A DNA stretch of 64,000 nt from Planctomycetaceae bacterium (GCA_021732995.1 JAKFWA010000119.1:62001-126000), one strand, 5' to 3'; counted from the stretch's first letter, positions 8,109 through 16,847 are shown. Made by a program: numbers and translations. The notes: generated from the letters alone by a model not told the origin.

Positions 8109-10043
8109 GTGCTCGAATCGGTCAAGGATTTCACCAACGGATTGGGTTCATCGGCCCGTGGTCGCCTTGCGCGCTGGCGCGCCACAGCTCATCGCGTTTT
8201 GAAGAAGTCTCAACAATACAAAACGCTGTCAGATGAAGAGCTTATGACGGCGGGCCGCGATATCCGCTGGCGTTCGAAAACCGGGATCCCGCTGAGAGAT
8301 TTGCTTGAAGAATGCTTCGCGCTTGGTGTGGAAGCTTCCCGCCGTGCCAAGAACATGGAGCAGTACCCTGTCCAGATCATGGGTGGGATCGCGCTCTTTG
8401 AAGGTGGAGTTGCCGAAATGCAGACGGGTGAGGGCAAGACGCTCACTGCTGTTCTGCCAACATTGATCCGCGCGCTGCCCGGTAAAGGCAGCCATGTGGT
8501 CACAGTGAACGACTACCTGGCCGAACGCGACTGTGAGGAAATGGCCCCGATCTATGGCGCTCTGGGCATGAGCGTGGGTTGCATCCTCACGCCGATGGAA
8601 ACGGACGAGCGACGAGAAAACTACGCCCGCGACGTTACTTATGGCACGGCTAAAGAATTTGGTTTCGATCTACTGCGCGACCGGTTGCGTCAGGGCGTGG
8701 CGGCGGAAGGCCAGAAGCGCCGCACGTTCTTCAGCGCGGCGGGCGGTCAGGAAGCTCCCGTACAGCGCGGACACTATTCGGTGCTGATCGACGAAGCCGA
8801 CAGTATTCTCATTGATGAAGCACGTACGCCGCTCATCATCGGCCTGACTATGCCGAACGACGCTGCGACGGTGAGCCTCTTCCGTTGGTGTCATCGGGCT
8901 GTCGCGCATCTGGAACCGAATCAGGACTTCGTCTACGAACCAGAACGACGCTCCGCTTATTTGACCGATCCGGGCTGCCGTAAGGTGCTGCTACTTGGTA
9001 AGCCGGCGCTGATCGATGCCATCGACACGGAACGCATCTACAAGCACGTCGAGCAGGCGCTAACCGCGAAGTTTGCCTTCCATCGCGATCGGGATTACGT
9101 CGTCGTTGATAACGAAATCGCCATCGTGGACGAATCCACGGGACGAGTGATGGACGGTCGCAAGTGGCAGGACGGCCTGCATCAGTCCATCGAAGCGAAG
9201 GAACTGGTTCCGATTACCGCGGCTTCTGGCGAAGCCGCCCGTATCACCGTTCAGAACTTCTTCAAGCTCTACACGAATATCTCGGGTATGACTGGTACGG
9301 CCACGCAGGCTGGTCGCGAGATTCGACGCGTTTATCAGATGAAGGTGACAGCGATCCCGACACATCGTCCGTGTATCCGGCAGCCGTACCCGACACGGAT
9401 CTTCGCGACGCTCGAAGCCAAACGCCGTGCGATCATCGACGAGGTCGAACGGTTGATGAACGAGGATCGCGCGGTGCTGATTGGTACGCCTTCAGTGGAT
9501 GCTTCTGAAGCGCTCGGGCTGATGCTGCGAGATCGTGGAATCCCTCACGACATTCTCAACGCGCGCTTCTTTGAGCAGGAAGCGGAGATCGTCAAGAAGG
9601 CGGGCCAGTGTGGGAAGGTGACTGTGGCCACCAACATGGCCGGTCGCGGAACGGACATTAAGCTGTCGGAAGAGCTGCGAAAGGCTGGTGGCCTGCAGGT
9701 GCTGGCCACGGAGATGCACTCGTCCAAACGAATTGACCGCCAACTCGTCGGTCGTGCCGCGCGGCAAGGTGACCCCGGCGGGTTTCAGACATTTCTCTCG
9801 CTGGAAGACGAGCTACTCCGCTGCCTGACTCCCGAGAAGCAGGCCAGTCTTCGCAAGAAGGCATTTCCCGACAAACACGGCGAATTGTCTCGCGGCTGGT
9901 TGAGGTTCTTCACCAAAACCCAACGCTACCTTGAGAGGCTGCACTACAAACAGCGCCGCGACATGCTCAAGCAGGACAAGCACCGCAGCCAGCAGTATCT
10001 CCGTATGGGCCTGGATCCGTGTCTGGAGTTGACTGAGTCCTAA
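8109..10043 (+). CDS. Compact SecA-like preprotein translocase ATPase
   Basis: 644 residues from a GTG start with AGGAG at 8095-8099. Visible SecA features are: Walker A TGEGKT (residues 106-111), 'VTVNDYLAERD' (132-141), the DEAD box in 'LIDEADSILIDEART' (226-240), the preprotein cross-linking region (about 245-365, with 'DYVVVDNEIAIVDESTG'), 'SGMTGTA' (392-398), ATNMAGRGTDI (507-517) and 'GRAARQGDPGG' (548-558). Canonical SecA is usually 830-1000 residues. Here the protein ends about 85 residues after the last ATPase motif, so the helical wing region, most of the scaffold domain and the zinc-binding C-tail are absent. This is more like an accessory SecA2-type motor than the housekeeping SecA. 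Cytoplasmic/membrane-peripheral; partner unknown. A MoxR ATPase gene follows within 50-70 bases. Confidence 0.88.
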   Translation: MLESVKDFTNGLGSSARGRLARWRATAHRVLKKSQQYKTLSDEELMTAGRDIRWRSKTGIPLRDLLEECFALGVEASRRAKNMEQYPVQIMGGIALFEGGVAEMQTGEGKTLTAVLPTLIRALPGKGSHVVTVNDYLAERDCEEMAPIYGALGMSVGCILTPMETDERRENYARDVTYGTAKEFGFDLLRDRLRQGVAAEGQKRRTFFSAAGGQEAPVQRGHYSVLIDEADSILIDEARTPLIIGLTMPNDAATVSLFRWCHRAVAHLEPNQDFVYEPERRSAYLTDPGCRKVLLLGKPALIDAIDTERIYKHVEQALTAKFAFHRDRDYVVVDNEIAIVDESTGRVMDGRKWQDGLHQSIEAKELVPITAASGEAARITVQNFFKLYTNISGMTGTATQAGREIRRVYQMKVTAIPTHRPCIRQPYPTRIFATLEAKRRAIIDEVERLMNEDRAVLIGTPSVDASEALGLMLRDRGIPHDILNARFFEQEAEIVKKAGQCGKVTVATNMAGRGTDIKLSEELRKAGGLQVLATEMHSSKRIDRQLVGRAARQGDPGGFQTFLSLEDELLRCLTPEKQASLRKKAFPDKHGELSRGWLRFFTKTQRYLERLHYKQRRDMLKQDKHRSQQYLRMGLDPCLELTES

Positions 10044-10091
10044 GCGGGCTCGGAGAGTGTGGCGCGCGTAAAACTTTGATATGCAACAGTC

Positions 10092-11057
10092 GTGCGTGGG
10101 AGTGGTGGATTGAATCTTCAAGATGGTCTTCCGCGTGAAAAGCTCAGTCAGTTGGCTACGAACCTGGAGGGCGTCATTCGCGGAAAGCATGAAGCGATCG
10201 AGATTCTGATCATCGCCGTGCTGGCGAACGGCTCTGTGCTCATGGATGACGTGCCCGGTGTCGGCAAGACAACGCTGTGCAAGGCACTGGCCAGTTCGAT
10301 TGACGCCTCGTTCCATCGCGTGCAGTTCACGCCGGACCTGTTGCCGTCAGATATTCTGGGTTCTTCGATCTACAACCCGGTCGACGGCACCTTTCGCTTT
10401 CGAGCCGGGCCGATTTTCAGCAACGTCCTGCTGGCGGATGAAATCAATCGTGCGTCGCCGCGCACGCAGTCCGCGTTGCTGGAGGCCATGAGTGAATCGC
10501 AGGCGACAATTGAAGGCGAACGGCACGAATTGCCGGCGCCGTTCTTTGTTCTGGCGACTCAAAACCCCGTCGACTTTCACGGGACTTATCCGCTGCCGGA
10601 AGCACAGTTGGACCGGTTCCTGATCCACATGAATCTCGGCTATCCGAGCCCTGCAACGGAAGTTGACATCCTATTTGCCCAGGCCGTCACGAATCCGATC
10701 ACGAATCTGAAGCCCGTCTTGCAACGTGAGGAACTGGTGGCGCTGCAGGATGCCGTGCGGCACATGTACGTCGATCGTTCCGTCGCGCAATACATCGTCG
10801 AGATCGTGGGGCGAACGCGAGCAGACGGTCGACTGAAACTTGGGGTCAGTCCACGCGGGACGCTGATGCTGTTCCGTGCTGCTCAAGCCGCCGCGTTTCT
10901 TGCGAAGCGCGATCATGTACTGCCCGATGACGTGCAGCGGATGTCACACTTCGTCCTGCCACACCGTCTGGTGCTGACGTCGAAGAGCAAGTACGGCAGC
11001 GTCGACAAGGAAGCCGTGATTGCCGAGATCGTCGCGTCCGTGAAGGCGCCATCCTGA
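10092..11057 (+). CDS. MoxR family AAA+ ATPase
   Basis: 321 residues from the GTG at 10092. A TTG at 10110 with GGAG seven bases upstream (10099-10102) is an equally good or better start. Motifs: Walker A VPGVGKT (residues 54-60), Walker B 'LLADEINR' (113-120), sensor 1 'ATQNP' (155-159) and the MoxR signature 'YPLPEAQLDRF' (166-176). The C-terminal lid is present. MoxR ATPases act as chaperone-like activators and are usually followed by DUF58 and VWA-domain genes; none is present here. The gene lies close behind the short SecA gene on the same strand, suggesting a shared transcript. A convergent gene follows. Confidence 0.92.
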   Translation: MRGSGGLNLQDGLPREKLSQLATNLEGVIRGKHEAIEILIIAVLANGSVLMDDVPGVGKTTLCKALASSIDASFHRVQFTPDLLPSDILGSSIYNPVDGTFRFRAGPIFSNVLLADEINRASPRTQSALLEAMSESQATIEGERHELPAPFFVLATQNPVDFHGTYPLPEAQLDRFLIHMNLGYPSPATEVDILFAQAVTNPITNLKPVLQREELVALQDAVRHMYVDRSVAQYIVEIVGRTRADGRLKLGVSPRGTLMLFRAAQAAAFLAKRDHVLPDDVQRMSHFVLPHRLVLTSKSKYGSVDKEAVIAEIVASVKAPS

Positions 11058-11068
11058 AGGCATCTTAG

Positions 11069-11107
11069 AAGAAAAAGTCCGCCGACTTCATGCGAGGTCA
11101 GCGGACT
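11069..11107 (-). terminator. Rho-independent terminator of the cupredoxin-like gene
   Basis: AGTCCGC at 11076-11082 pairs with GCGGACT at 11101-11107, and GAC/GTC can extend the stem inward. Read leftward, the hairpin is followed by a run of T (bases 11072-11076 on the complement). It lies 46 bases beyond the stop of the leftward gene, in the gap between two convergent genes. Confidence 0.7.
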
Positions 11108-11152
11108 CAAGTTCGAATCGGTGTTGTTGTGAGCGAGACGCCGGAGTCACAA

Positions 11153-11947
11153 CTACTTCGCGAGTTCAGTTGGCTCGATCTTCACCTTGGCGACCGGCAG
11201 CTTGATTTGCTTGAGGTCGGTAGAACCGTCGGCCTTCACTTTGACGGTCAGTTCTTTTTCAACGTAGCCGACTCGTTCCTGCCAGATCACCAGCTTGTGC
11301 TCGCCTTCAGGCAGTTTCTCGATGGAGAACTTGCCGTCGGCATCGGTGATTGTTGCATAGGGATGATCGACCACGAGCCACCAGGCGCGCATCCACGGAT
11401 GAATGTCGCACTTCACTTCGGCGGGCAGACGTTCCTTCTGAGAGAACTTAGGAAACTTGATGCCTGTCCGGTCGTTCGCGCCGATGATCACGTTCTGGCC
11501 AGGATTTAGAATCGTGTAGGTGTGGGTGTTGTGCTGAATCGGATCTTCCGATTTCACAACGACGGTCTGATCCATGCGGATGATCAGGGCATGCGGATTG
11601 AACTTGCAGCCCTTCTGATCGAAGACGACTTCCGCGTCTTTGCTCTTCTTCAGGCTTTCGTGGATTGCACCCTTATCAACCGTCTTCAGGTAAACGAAGA
11701 CGTTTTCCACGCCGTTGTTCTTGGGATTCACGACGAGTTCGTCGTTGGCCACATCAGCCGCCGCACAGCAGGACGGGTCCTTCACTGCAGCATCGCCCTT
11801 GGCGACCTTCACCTTCAGCTTCGGAATCTCGCCATCCAGAACAACCTGACCTGTGACGCTGCCATAGCCTGCGGCCAGAGCGTCCCCGACAGCCAATCCG
11901 CCGCAAATCAATGCGGTGATCGCCGACACGGAAAACAGCTTCTTCAT
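11153..11947 (-). CDS. Secreted cupredoxin-like protein with carboxypeptidase-regulatory-like domain
   Basis: 264 residues; the ATG is preceded by GAGGAG. A clear Sec signal peptide ends near residue 26 (ALAAGYG). The first domain (about 30-190) carries candidate copper ligands in cupredoxin order: H139 and H142 in 'QHNTHTY', then C180, H183 and M186 in 'CDIHPWM'. A CC pair at 60-61 may form a disulfide or bind metal. The C-terminal part (about 190-260, 'ATITDADGKFSIEKLPEGEHKLVIW') is a carboxypeptidase-regulatory-like beta sandwich. Proteins of this build are often labelled 'methylamine utilization protein', but nothing here supports methylamine metabolism. Inferred role: periplasmic copper or electron-transfer protein. 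Confidence 0.85.
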   Translation of the reverse strand: MKKLFSVSAITALICGGLAVGDALAAGYGSVTGQVVLDGEIPKLKVKVAKGDAAVKDPSCCAAADVANDELVVNPKNNGVENVFVYLKTVDKGAIHESLKKSKDAEVVFDQKGCKFNPHALIIRMDQTVVVKSEDPIQHNTHTYTILNPGQNVIIGANDRTGIKFPKFSQKERLPAEVKCDIHPWMRAWWLVVDHPYATITDADGKFSIEKLPEGEHKLVIWQERVGYVEKELTVKVKADGSTDLKQIKLPVAKVKIEPTELAK

Positions 11948-12202
11948 CGAATATCTCCTCAGTGGAACAAAGTTGATCGCATTCGTTGCTCCGGGACGGC
12001 CAACGAATGAATCGAGTGAATTGATCGGACAGATACGGTGGGGCCGAGGCTAACTCGGAGGAAAGAGGCTAACTGGCACAAGACGTCGGCTTGCTGGCGG
12101 CAGGATCGTCGGTGGGGGATCAAGGCAGGAACCGCATGAAGCCACGTATCAAGCTATCGGGCGGGTCGACAAAAATCGAGTCCCGGTAACCCGAAAAGTG
12201 GT

Positions 12203-13261
12203 TCACTTTCCATCCGTTGGGCTCGGTTTCTTCGGAACGGGAATCTCGAAGGTGACGAGCTGATCGCTGCGTCGGACCACCAGCTTCATCGTGTCTCCCG
12301 CTTCCAACCGCCCCAACTCGTCCTTCACCATCCGCACGGACTGCATCAATTCGCCATTGACGAACAGCACCAGGTCATCGGGCTTGATTCCCAACCGCGC
12401 GGCGGGCGATCCCTCAATGATCGCATCAACGTACGCTGGCGTGCGGAATAGCACGTCCGGCACGAGCACGATGCCGAAGTCCGTCGGCTCGTAGCTTCGC
12501 GCAGCATCAGGCTCGTCGACCGGCTTCTTGGCCGTCGAGAACTTTCCGCTGATGATTTCCTCAATCGGCTTCTTCAACTCACCCAGCGGGATCGAATAGT
12601 TGAGCCACGTATTCGTTTCCGAGTTCCGCAGCTCGCGGCCGATCATCCCGATGAGTTTGCCGTCGCGCGTTGTCAGTAACCCACCCGCGGCTCCCGAGTT
12701 GTTCGTAATTGCATCGACGACATAGACCTGCCCTTCGTAGGGCATCTCAAAGGTGCCGCGACGCGCCTTGAACTTCGTTTTCGAGGCGATCACACCGTGC
12801 AGAACTGACGCCGACTCATCACCGGTCGCGACTTGAAACATGTTGCTGAAGCCCAGCACGCGCGTGCCTTCGCTGGCCGCTCCGATGCTGCGATCGAGGT
12901 CGAAGTACGGCAGCGACAGTTCTTCCTTCTGAGGATCAATCTTCAAGACGGCGACTTCGAGCGATGGCTCAGCGCCCAAAACTTTCGCCGTGTAGCGGCG
13001 TCCGTCATTCAATACGACGACCACTTCCGATGGGTCGAGCAAGTGACTCCATGCCGTCGCGATGTGACCTTCTTTAGAAACCAGGAAGCCGGTTCCGTAA
13101 GTGACCAGCCCGCGCAGGCCCCCTGCTCCAAAGATCTTCACCATGCGCGGCTGCACGTAATCAATCGTGTCCGCTGTTGAGCCTTTCTCGGGAGCGGCAA
13201 TTGCCGCCGAGGTCCACAAAGCAAGGCAGATGAGCAGCAAGCTTTGAGATCGAAGACGCAT
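12203..13261 (-). CDS. HtrA/DegP-like trypsin-fold protein with PDZ domain, probably catalytically inactive
   Basis: 352 residues. A signal peptide (about 1-22) is followed by a trypsin-like domain (about 35-235) and one PDZ domain (about 260-342, 'IIEGSPAARLGIKPDDLVLFVNGE'). Aligning by eye to HtrA, the serine motif GNSGG reads GAAGG, so the nucleophile position is A192. The catalytic Asp position in 'DLAVLKI' is E102 ('LEVAVLKI'). A histidine (H73, 'SHLLD') sits at or next to the expected place. The protein is therefore likely a pseudo-protease or binding protein in the periplasm. The start ATG at 13261 has only a weak ribosome binding site. The gene stands alone and is divergent from tex. 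Confidence 0.85.
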   Translation of the reverse strand: MRLRSQSLLLICLALWTSAAIAAPEKGSTADTIDYVQPRMVKIFGAGGLRGLVTYGTGFLVSKEGHIATAWSHLLDPSEVVVVLNDGRRYTAKVLGAEPSLEVAVLKIDPQKEELSLPYFDLDRSIGAASEGTRVLGFSNMFQVATGDESASVLHGVIASKTKFKARRGTFEMPYEGQVYVVDAITNNSGAAGGLLTTRDGKLIGMIGRELRNSETNTWLNYSIPLGELKKPIEEIISGKFSTAKKPVDEPDAARSYEPTDFGIVLVPDVLFRTPAYVDAIIEGSPAARLGIKPDDLVLFVNGELMQSVRMVKDELGRLEAGDTMKLVVRRSDQLVTFEIPVPKKPSPTDGK

Positions 13262-13585
13262 GGCAACTCACATCTAAGTTTGACAATTCCACGTTCTGAC
13301 AGAGGTCGGCATGCGCACGGTTTGCATGCACCGACCTCGTTTAAGTCTGATGAATGCGTCGTTCTGCTTAAAGGCGTAATCTCAACTTCTGAGCAACTCG
13401 AGCCTTTATCCGTCACAGAGCAGTTGCAACCATCTGGTCCTTTCTCTGGTGGAAGGGCACCTACTACTTTGTGAATGTGGCAAGTGCCTTGCTAGTATTC
13501 GCGACCCCTCTGGGCAGGGAGTACGTCGCCGATATCACTTCCCGCTGCGAACTTACAGTTTTCTGTGACTCGCAGTCATCATTCG
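13262..13585. other. Divergent intergenic region between the HtrA-like gene and tex
   Basis: Contains no supported gene. Its main structure is the large inverted repeat at 13302-13338. Promoters for both flanking genes should lie here, but I could not identify convincing boxes. Confidence 0.5.
13302..13338. repeat. Large inverted repeat (hairpin) in divergent promoter region
   Basis: The left arm GAGGTCGGCATGC (13302-13314) pairs with GCATGCACCGACCTC (13324-13338) with a two-base bulge, giving 8 + 5 base pairs around a nine-base loop. It lies about 40 bases upstream of the HtrA-like start. There is no T-run on the leftward side, so it is not an ordinary terminator for that strand. It may be an operator, a 5' leader structure or a dispersed palindrome. 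Confidence 0.6.
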
Positions 13586-15826
13586 ATGAGCATGGACCAC
13601 GCAACTCGACCGATCAACTTCGCACGGATCGCAACCGAACTCTCCCTGAAGCCTGAGCAAGTCACCAACGTGGTGACGCTGCTCGATGAAGGCAACACGG
13701 TGCCGTTCATTACGCGCTATCGTAAAGAGCGCACCGGCAACCTCGATGAAGAGCAGATCCGCAAGATCGAAGCACGCGTCAATGCGCTGCGTCAACTTGC
13801 TGACAAAGTAGAGACTATTCTGCGACTCATCGAAGCTCAGGGGAAACTGACCCCCGAACTTCGAGCTCAGGTCGAAGCTGCGGACAGTTTGAAGCGACTG
13901 GATGATCTCTATCTGCCCTTCCGTCCGAAGCGGCAATCGCGCGCCGAGAAGGCTCGACAGCAAGGGCTCGGTCCGTTGGCTGATCAAATCTGGACGGCGA
14001 AAGCTCCACTGGACCTCGAACAACTTGCGACGCAGTTCATTGATGCCGAGAAGGGAATCGCCACATCGCAGGATGCTTTGAAAGGCGCTTCCGACATCAT
14101 CGCTGAGCAGATCAGCGAAGACGTTGCCGTGCGCGATCAGTCGCGCAAGCTGGGCTGGCGAACGGGGAACCTCGCGGTCAGCGCCGGTAAGGTAGAGGGC
14201 GAGGCTGCCAAAGCTTTTGAAGACTATTTCAACTTTCAGGAACCGGTCTGGAAGATTCCTCCGCATCGCATTCTGGCCATCAACCGCGGCGAAAAAGAGA
14301 ACGCTTTGCGGGTGAAGTACGAGTGGGACGGCGAGCTGATCAATCGAATGATTGGCAATCACCTGCAGATGGCGAATCATCCTTGCCGAGAATTCCTGCA
14401 GGGTTGCGTCACCGACTCGCTGGACCGGCTGATTCAGCCCAGCATCGATCGCGAGATTCGGCGCGAGCTGACCGATCAAGCGGAAGAGCACGCGATTCAG
14501 GTCTTTGCAAAGAACCTGCGAAGCCTGCTGCTGCAGCCTCCAGTGCGCGGCAAACGAGTGATGGCGATCGATCCCGGTTTTCGTACTGGCTGCAAGATTG
14601 CGATTCTCGACGAAGTCGGCGCGACGTTGCATACGGACGTCATCTTCGCGACCGGTTCTGCTGAAAAACGCACGGGCACAATTCAGAAGCTGGCCGAACT
14701 TCTGAAGCAACATGCCTGTGAACTGATTGCGATCGGCAATGGCACTGCCTGCCGGGAGACCGAAGAACTCATCAGCGAGGTCATTGCGCAGAGTTGTCCC
14801 GAATGCCGATATCTGATCGTCAACGAGGCCGGGGCCAGCATCTATTCGGCCAGCAATGTCGCGCGCGAAGAGTTCCCGGATCTCGATGCGACGGTGCGGG
14901 GTACGATCTCGATCGGTCGTCGATTGCTCGATCCACTCAGCGAACTGGTGAAGATCGAACCGCAGCACATCGGCGTTGGGATGTATCAGCACGACATGAC
15001 GCCGAAGCTGCTCAAAGAGTCGCTCGATGGTGTCGTGGAGTCGTGCGTTAACTTCGTCGGCGTGGATCTCAACACGGCTAGCTCGTCGTTGCTGAGGTAC
15101 GTTTCCGGGTTAAACCAACTCATCGCTCGTCGTGTTGTTGAGTGGCGTGAGAAGAACGGCCGGTTCCAGTCACGTCAACAACTGTTGGACGTACCGGGCA
15201 TCGGGGAGGCGACGTTTACTCAAGCGGCAGGCTTCCTGAAGATCACCAGCGGCGATGAGCCACTAGATACCACCTGGATTCATCCGGAAAGCTATCCCGC
15301 TGCACGCAAGGTGCTGGATAAGTTCGATGTGGTTCCGTCTGCTCTTACAGATTCCGATGCCGCGACGGAGAAGCTTCGCCGCAGCTTTCAGGGACTGAAG
15401 GTCAATGAACTCGCAACTGAACTTGATGTCGGTGTTCTAACGCTTAAGGACATCCTGGAGGCGCTGTCCCGGCCCGGACGCGATCCACGAACTGACTATC
15501 CTGGTCCGGTGTTCAAGCAAGGTGTGCTCAAGCTGGAAGATCTCGCTCCGGGTATGGAGCTTCGCGGGACGATCTTGAACGTGGTCGACTTCGGCGCCTT
15601 CGTCGACGTCGGTCTGAAGGACAGCGGGCTGGTGCATATCAGCCAGTTAGCTAATCGCTTTGTGAAGAGTCCGCACGAGGTCGTGTCTGTGGGAGATATC
15701 GTGACCGTGTGGGTGACTTCGGTGGATCTTAACCGTCGTCGAGTTTCTCTCACGATGATCAATCCGAATGCGACGAAGGCTGGTAAACCCGGTCAGAAGC
15801 CGCCGCAGAAGGCCGCGGCGAAGTAA
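13586..15826 (+). CDS. tex: Tex-family transcription accessory protein
   Basis: 746 residues from the ATG at 13586 (a second ATG is at 13592; an upstream GTG at 13565 is less likely). Family features are present throughout: the N-terminal Tex domain with 'LLDEGNTVPFITRYRKERTGNLDE', the YqgF-like RNase H-fold domain starting 'VMAIDPGFRTGCKIAILDE' (about residues 325-343 of this start), the helix-hairpin-helix region 'FQSRQQLLDVPGIGEATF', and a C-terminal S1 RNA-binding domain (about 650-720, 'GTILNVVDFGAFVDVGL...GLVHISQL'). Tex binds nucleic acid and affects transcription; it is cytoplasmic. The length is normal for the family (about 720-780). It is convergent with the TPR gene. Confidence 0.95.
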   Translation: MSMDHATRPINFARIATELSLKPEQVTNVVTLLDEGNTVPFITRYRKERTGNLDEEQIRKIEARVNALRQLADKVETILRLIEAQGKLTPELRAQVEAADSLKRLDDLYLPFRPKRQSRAEKARQQGLGPLADQIWTAKAPLDLEQLATQFIDAEKGIATSQDALKGASDIIAEQISEDVAVRDQSRKLGWRTGNLAVSAGKVEGEAAKAFEDYFNFQEPVWKIPPHRILAINRGEKENALRVKYEWDGELINRMIGNHLQMANHPCREFLQGCVTDSLDRLIQPSIDREIRRELTDQAEEHAIQVFAKNLRSLLLQPPVRGKRVMAIDPGFRTGCKIAILDEVGATLHTDVIFATGSAEKRTGTIQKLAELLKQHACELIAIGNGTACRETEELISEVIAQSCPECRYLIVNEAGASIYSASNVAREEFPDLDATVRGTISIGRRLLDPLSELVKIEPQHIGVGMYQHDMTPKLLKESLDGVVESCVNFVGVDLNTASSSLLRYVSGLNQLIARRVVEWREKNGRFQSRQQLLDVPGIGEATFTQAAGFLKITSGDEPLDTTWIHPESYPAARKVLDKFDVVPSALTDSDAATEKLRRSFQGLKVNELATELDVGVLTLKDILEALSRPGRDPRTDYPGPVFKQGVLKLEDLAPGMELRGTILNVVDFGAFVDVGLKDSGLVHISQLANRFVKSPHEVVSVGDIVTVWVTSVDLNRRRVSLTMINPNATKAGKPGQKPPQKAAAK

Positions 15827-15858
15827 CCAACCTGGTGTTGCACCCTTGCGTCACGGCT

Positions 15859-16638
15859 TCATGACTTTCCCGGAGCGACTTGGCCCAACAATCCGAGGCA
15901 GCGCATTTCCAAGTCGACGGCCAATTGCGCGATGTCGGCCGATTCCCGGTCTGACAGCTTGAGCGAGCGGCCTGCTTCCACTTTGCTGGGGTCTGTTCGC
16001 CCCGAGCCGCTGCAGGTGATGTTTGCTGCCATCTGTGTCGCGCGGCGCTGAGACTCATCGACTTGGGAAGGCTCATCGTGCAGGTCGTGCAGCAGCTTCA
16101 GGGCTTGTTGATGAGTCGGACACAACTCCAGCACCTGTCGGAAGGCTGCAATCGCAGCCGATTGCTGGCAAGTTTGCATGTAGACTTGCCCCAAGTGAAA
16201 ACGTGCGGCCACGAAGTCGGGCCTGAGGCGAATTGCTGCTTCGAACGCCGCCGCGGCGCGGTCGTAGTCCTGCGTCTCCTGATAAACGATGCCAAGGTTC
16301 TGATAGACGTCGGCTGAGTCGCGTGTGATCTGCAACGCCTGCATCAGGCAAGCCATCGCCTCAGCGTGGTCTCCCTCGCGAATGAGATGCTCACTGAATT
16401 TGACGAACGCTGCGACGCGCTGCGGTGCTTCTTCGATCGTTTGTTCCAGAAGTGAAACTGCTAGTCCAGGGCTGCCGGCCAGCGAGTAGGCGACTCCAAG
16501 GGTTTCCAAGACTGATGAGTCGGTAACGCCGGCCACAATGAGTGATCGCAGAAGTTCGATCGCGATCGGGTACTCACCCCGCTTGAGGTGGTCGCGAGCC
16601 CGGGCCAGGATCGGATCCGTTTCGGGTTGAATCGACAT
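15859..16638 (-). CDS. Tetratricopeptide repeat protein
   Basis: 259 residues; the start ATG at 16638 has an excellent ribosome binding site (AAGGAGGT, seven bases upstream). At least five TPR units run from about residue 8 to 185, for example 'LETLGVAYSLAGSPGLAVSLLEQ', 'VYQNLGIVYQETQDYDRAAAAFEAA' and 'AARFHLGQVYMQTCQQSAAIAAFRQ'. There is no signal peptide, so a cytoplasmic protein-interaction role is likely. The C-terminal 70 residues are not repeat-like. Partner unknown. Confidence 0.88.
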   Translation of the reverse strand: MSIQPETDPILARARDHLKRGEYPIAIELLRSLIVAGVTDSSVLETLGVAYSLAGSPGLAVSLLEQTIEEAPQRVAAFVKFSEHLIREGDHAEAMACLMQALQITRDSADVYQNLGIVYQETQDYDRAAAAFEAAIRLRPDFVAARFHLGQVYMQTCQQSAAIAAFRQVLELCPTHQQALKLLHDLHDEPSQVDESQRRATQMAANITCSGSGRTDPSKVEAGRSLKLSDRESADIAQLAVDLEMRCLGLLGQVAPGKS

Positions 16639-16847
16639 CTGTCAGACCTCCTTGGCAATGTGCCCTTCTTGGCGCCAACTACGAAGCTTTGCCTTGGCCT
16701 TCAGACTTCGCCAAGTCCAAAAGCTGAGTTTTCCAGTCGCAATTCAGCAATTAATAAGCTGCAAATAAGTGGTTGCCGCCGAATCAGTGACATCACTACC
16801 GGCGAGGTGGTTGGCGAGAAGTTGAATTCCCGCACAACGGCTGCAGA

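Noticed and set aside
8109-10043. Possible frameshifted or truncated full-length secA
   Set aside because: No SecA-like sequence is found in other frames after the stop; a separate MoxR gene begins almost at once, so the short form appears genuine.
11101-11125. T-arm-like sequence AGTTCGAATC suggesting a tRNA
   Set aside because: No acceptor stem, D-arm or anticodon arm pairs around it; the neighbouring hairpin is explained by the terminator of the leftward gene.
13471-13656. Small open frame overlapping the tex start
   Set aside because: It overlaps the well-supported tex N-terminus in another frame and shows no signal or domain.
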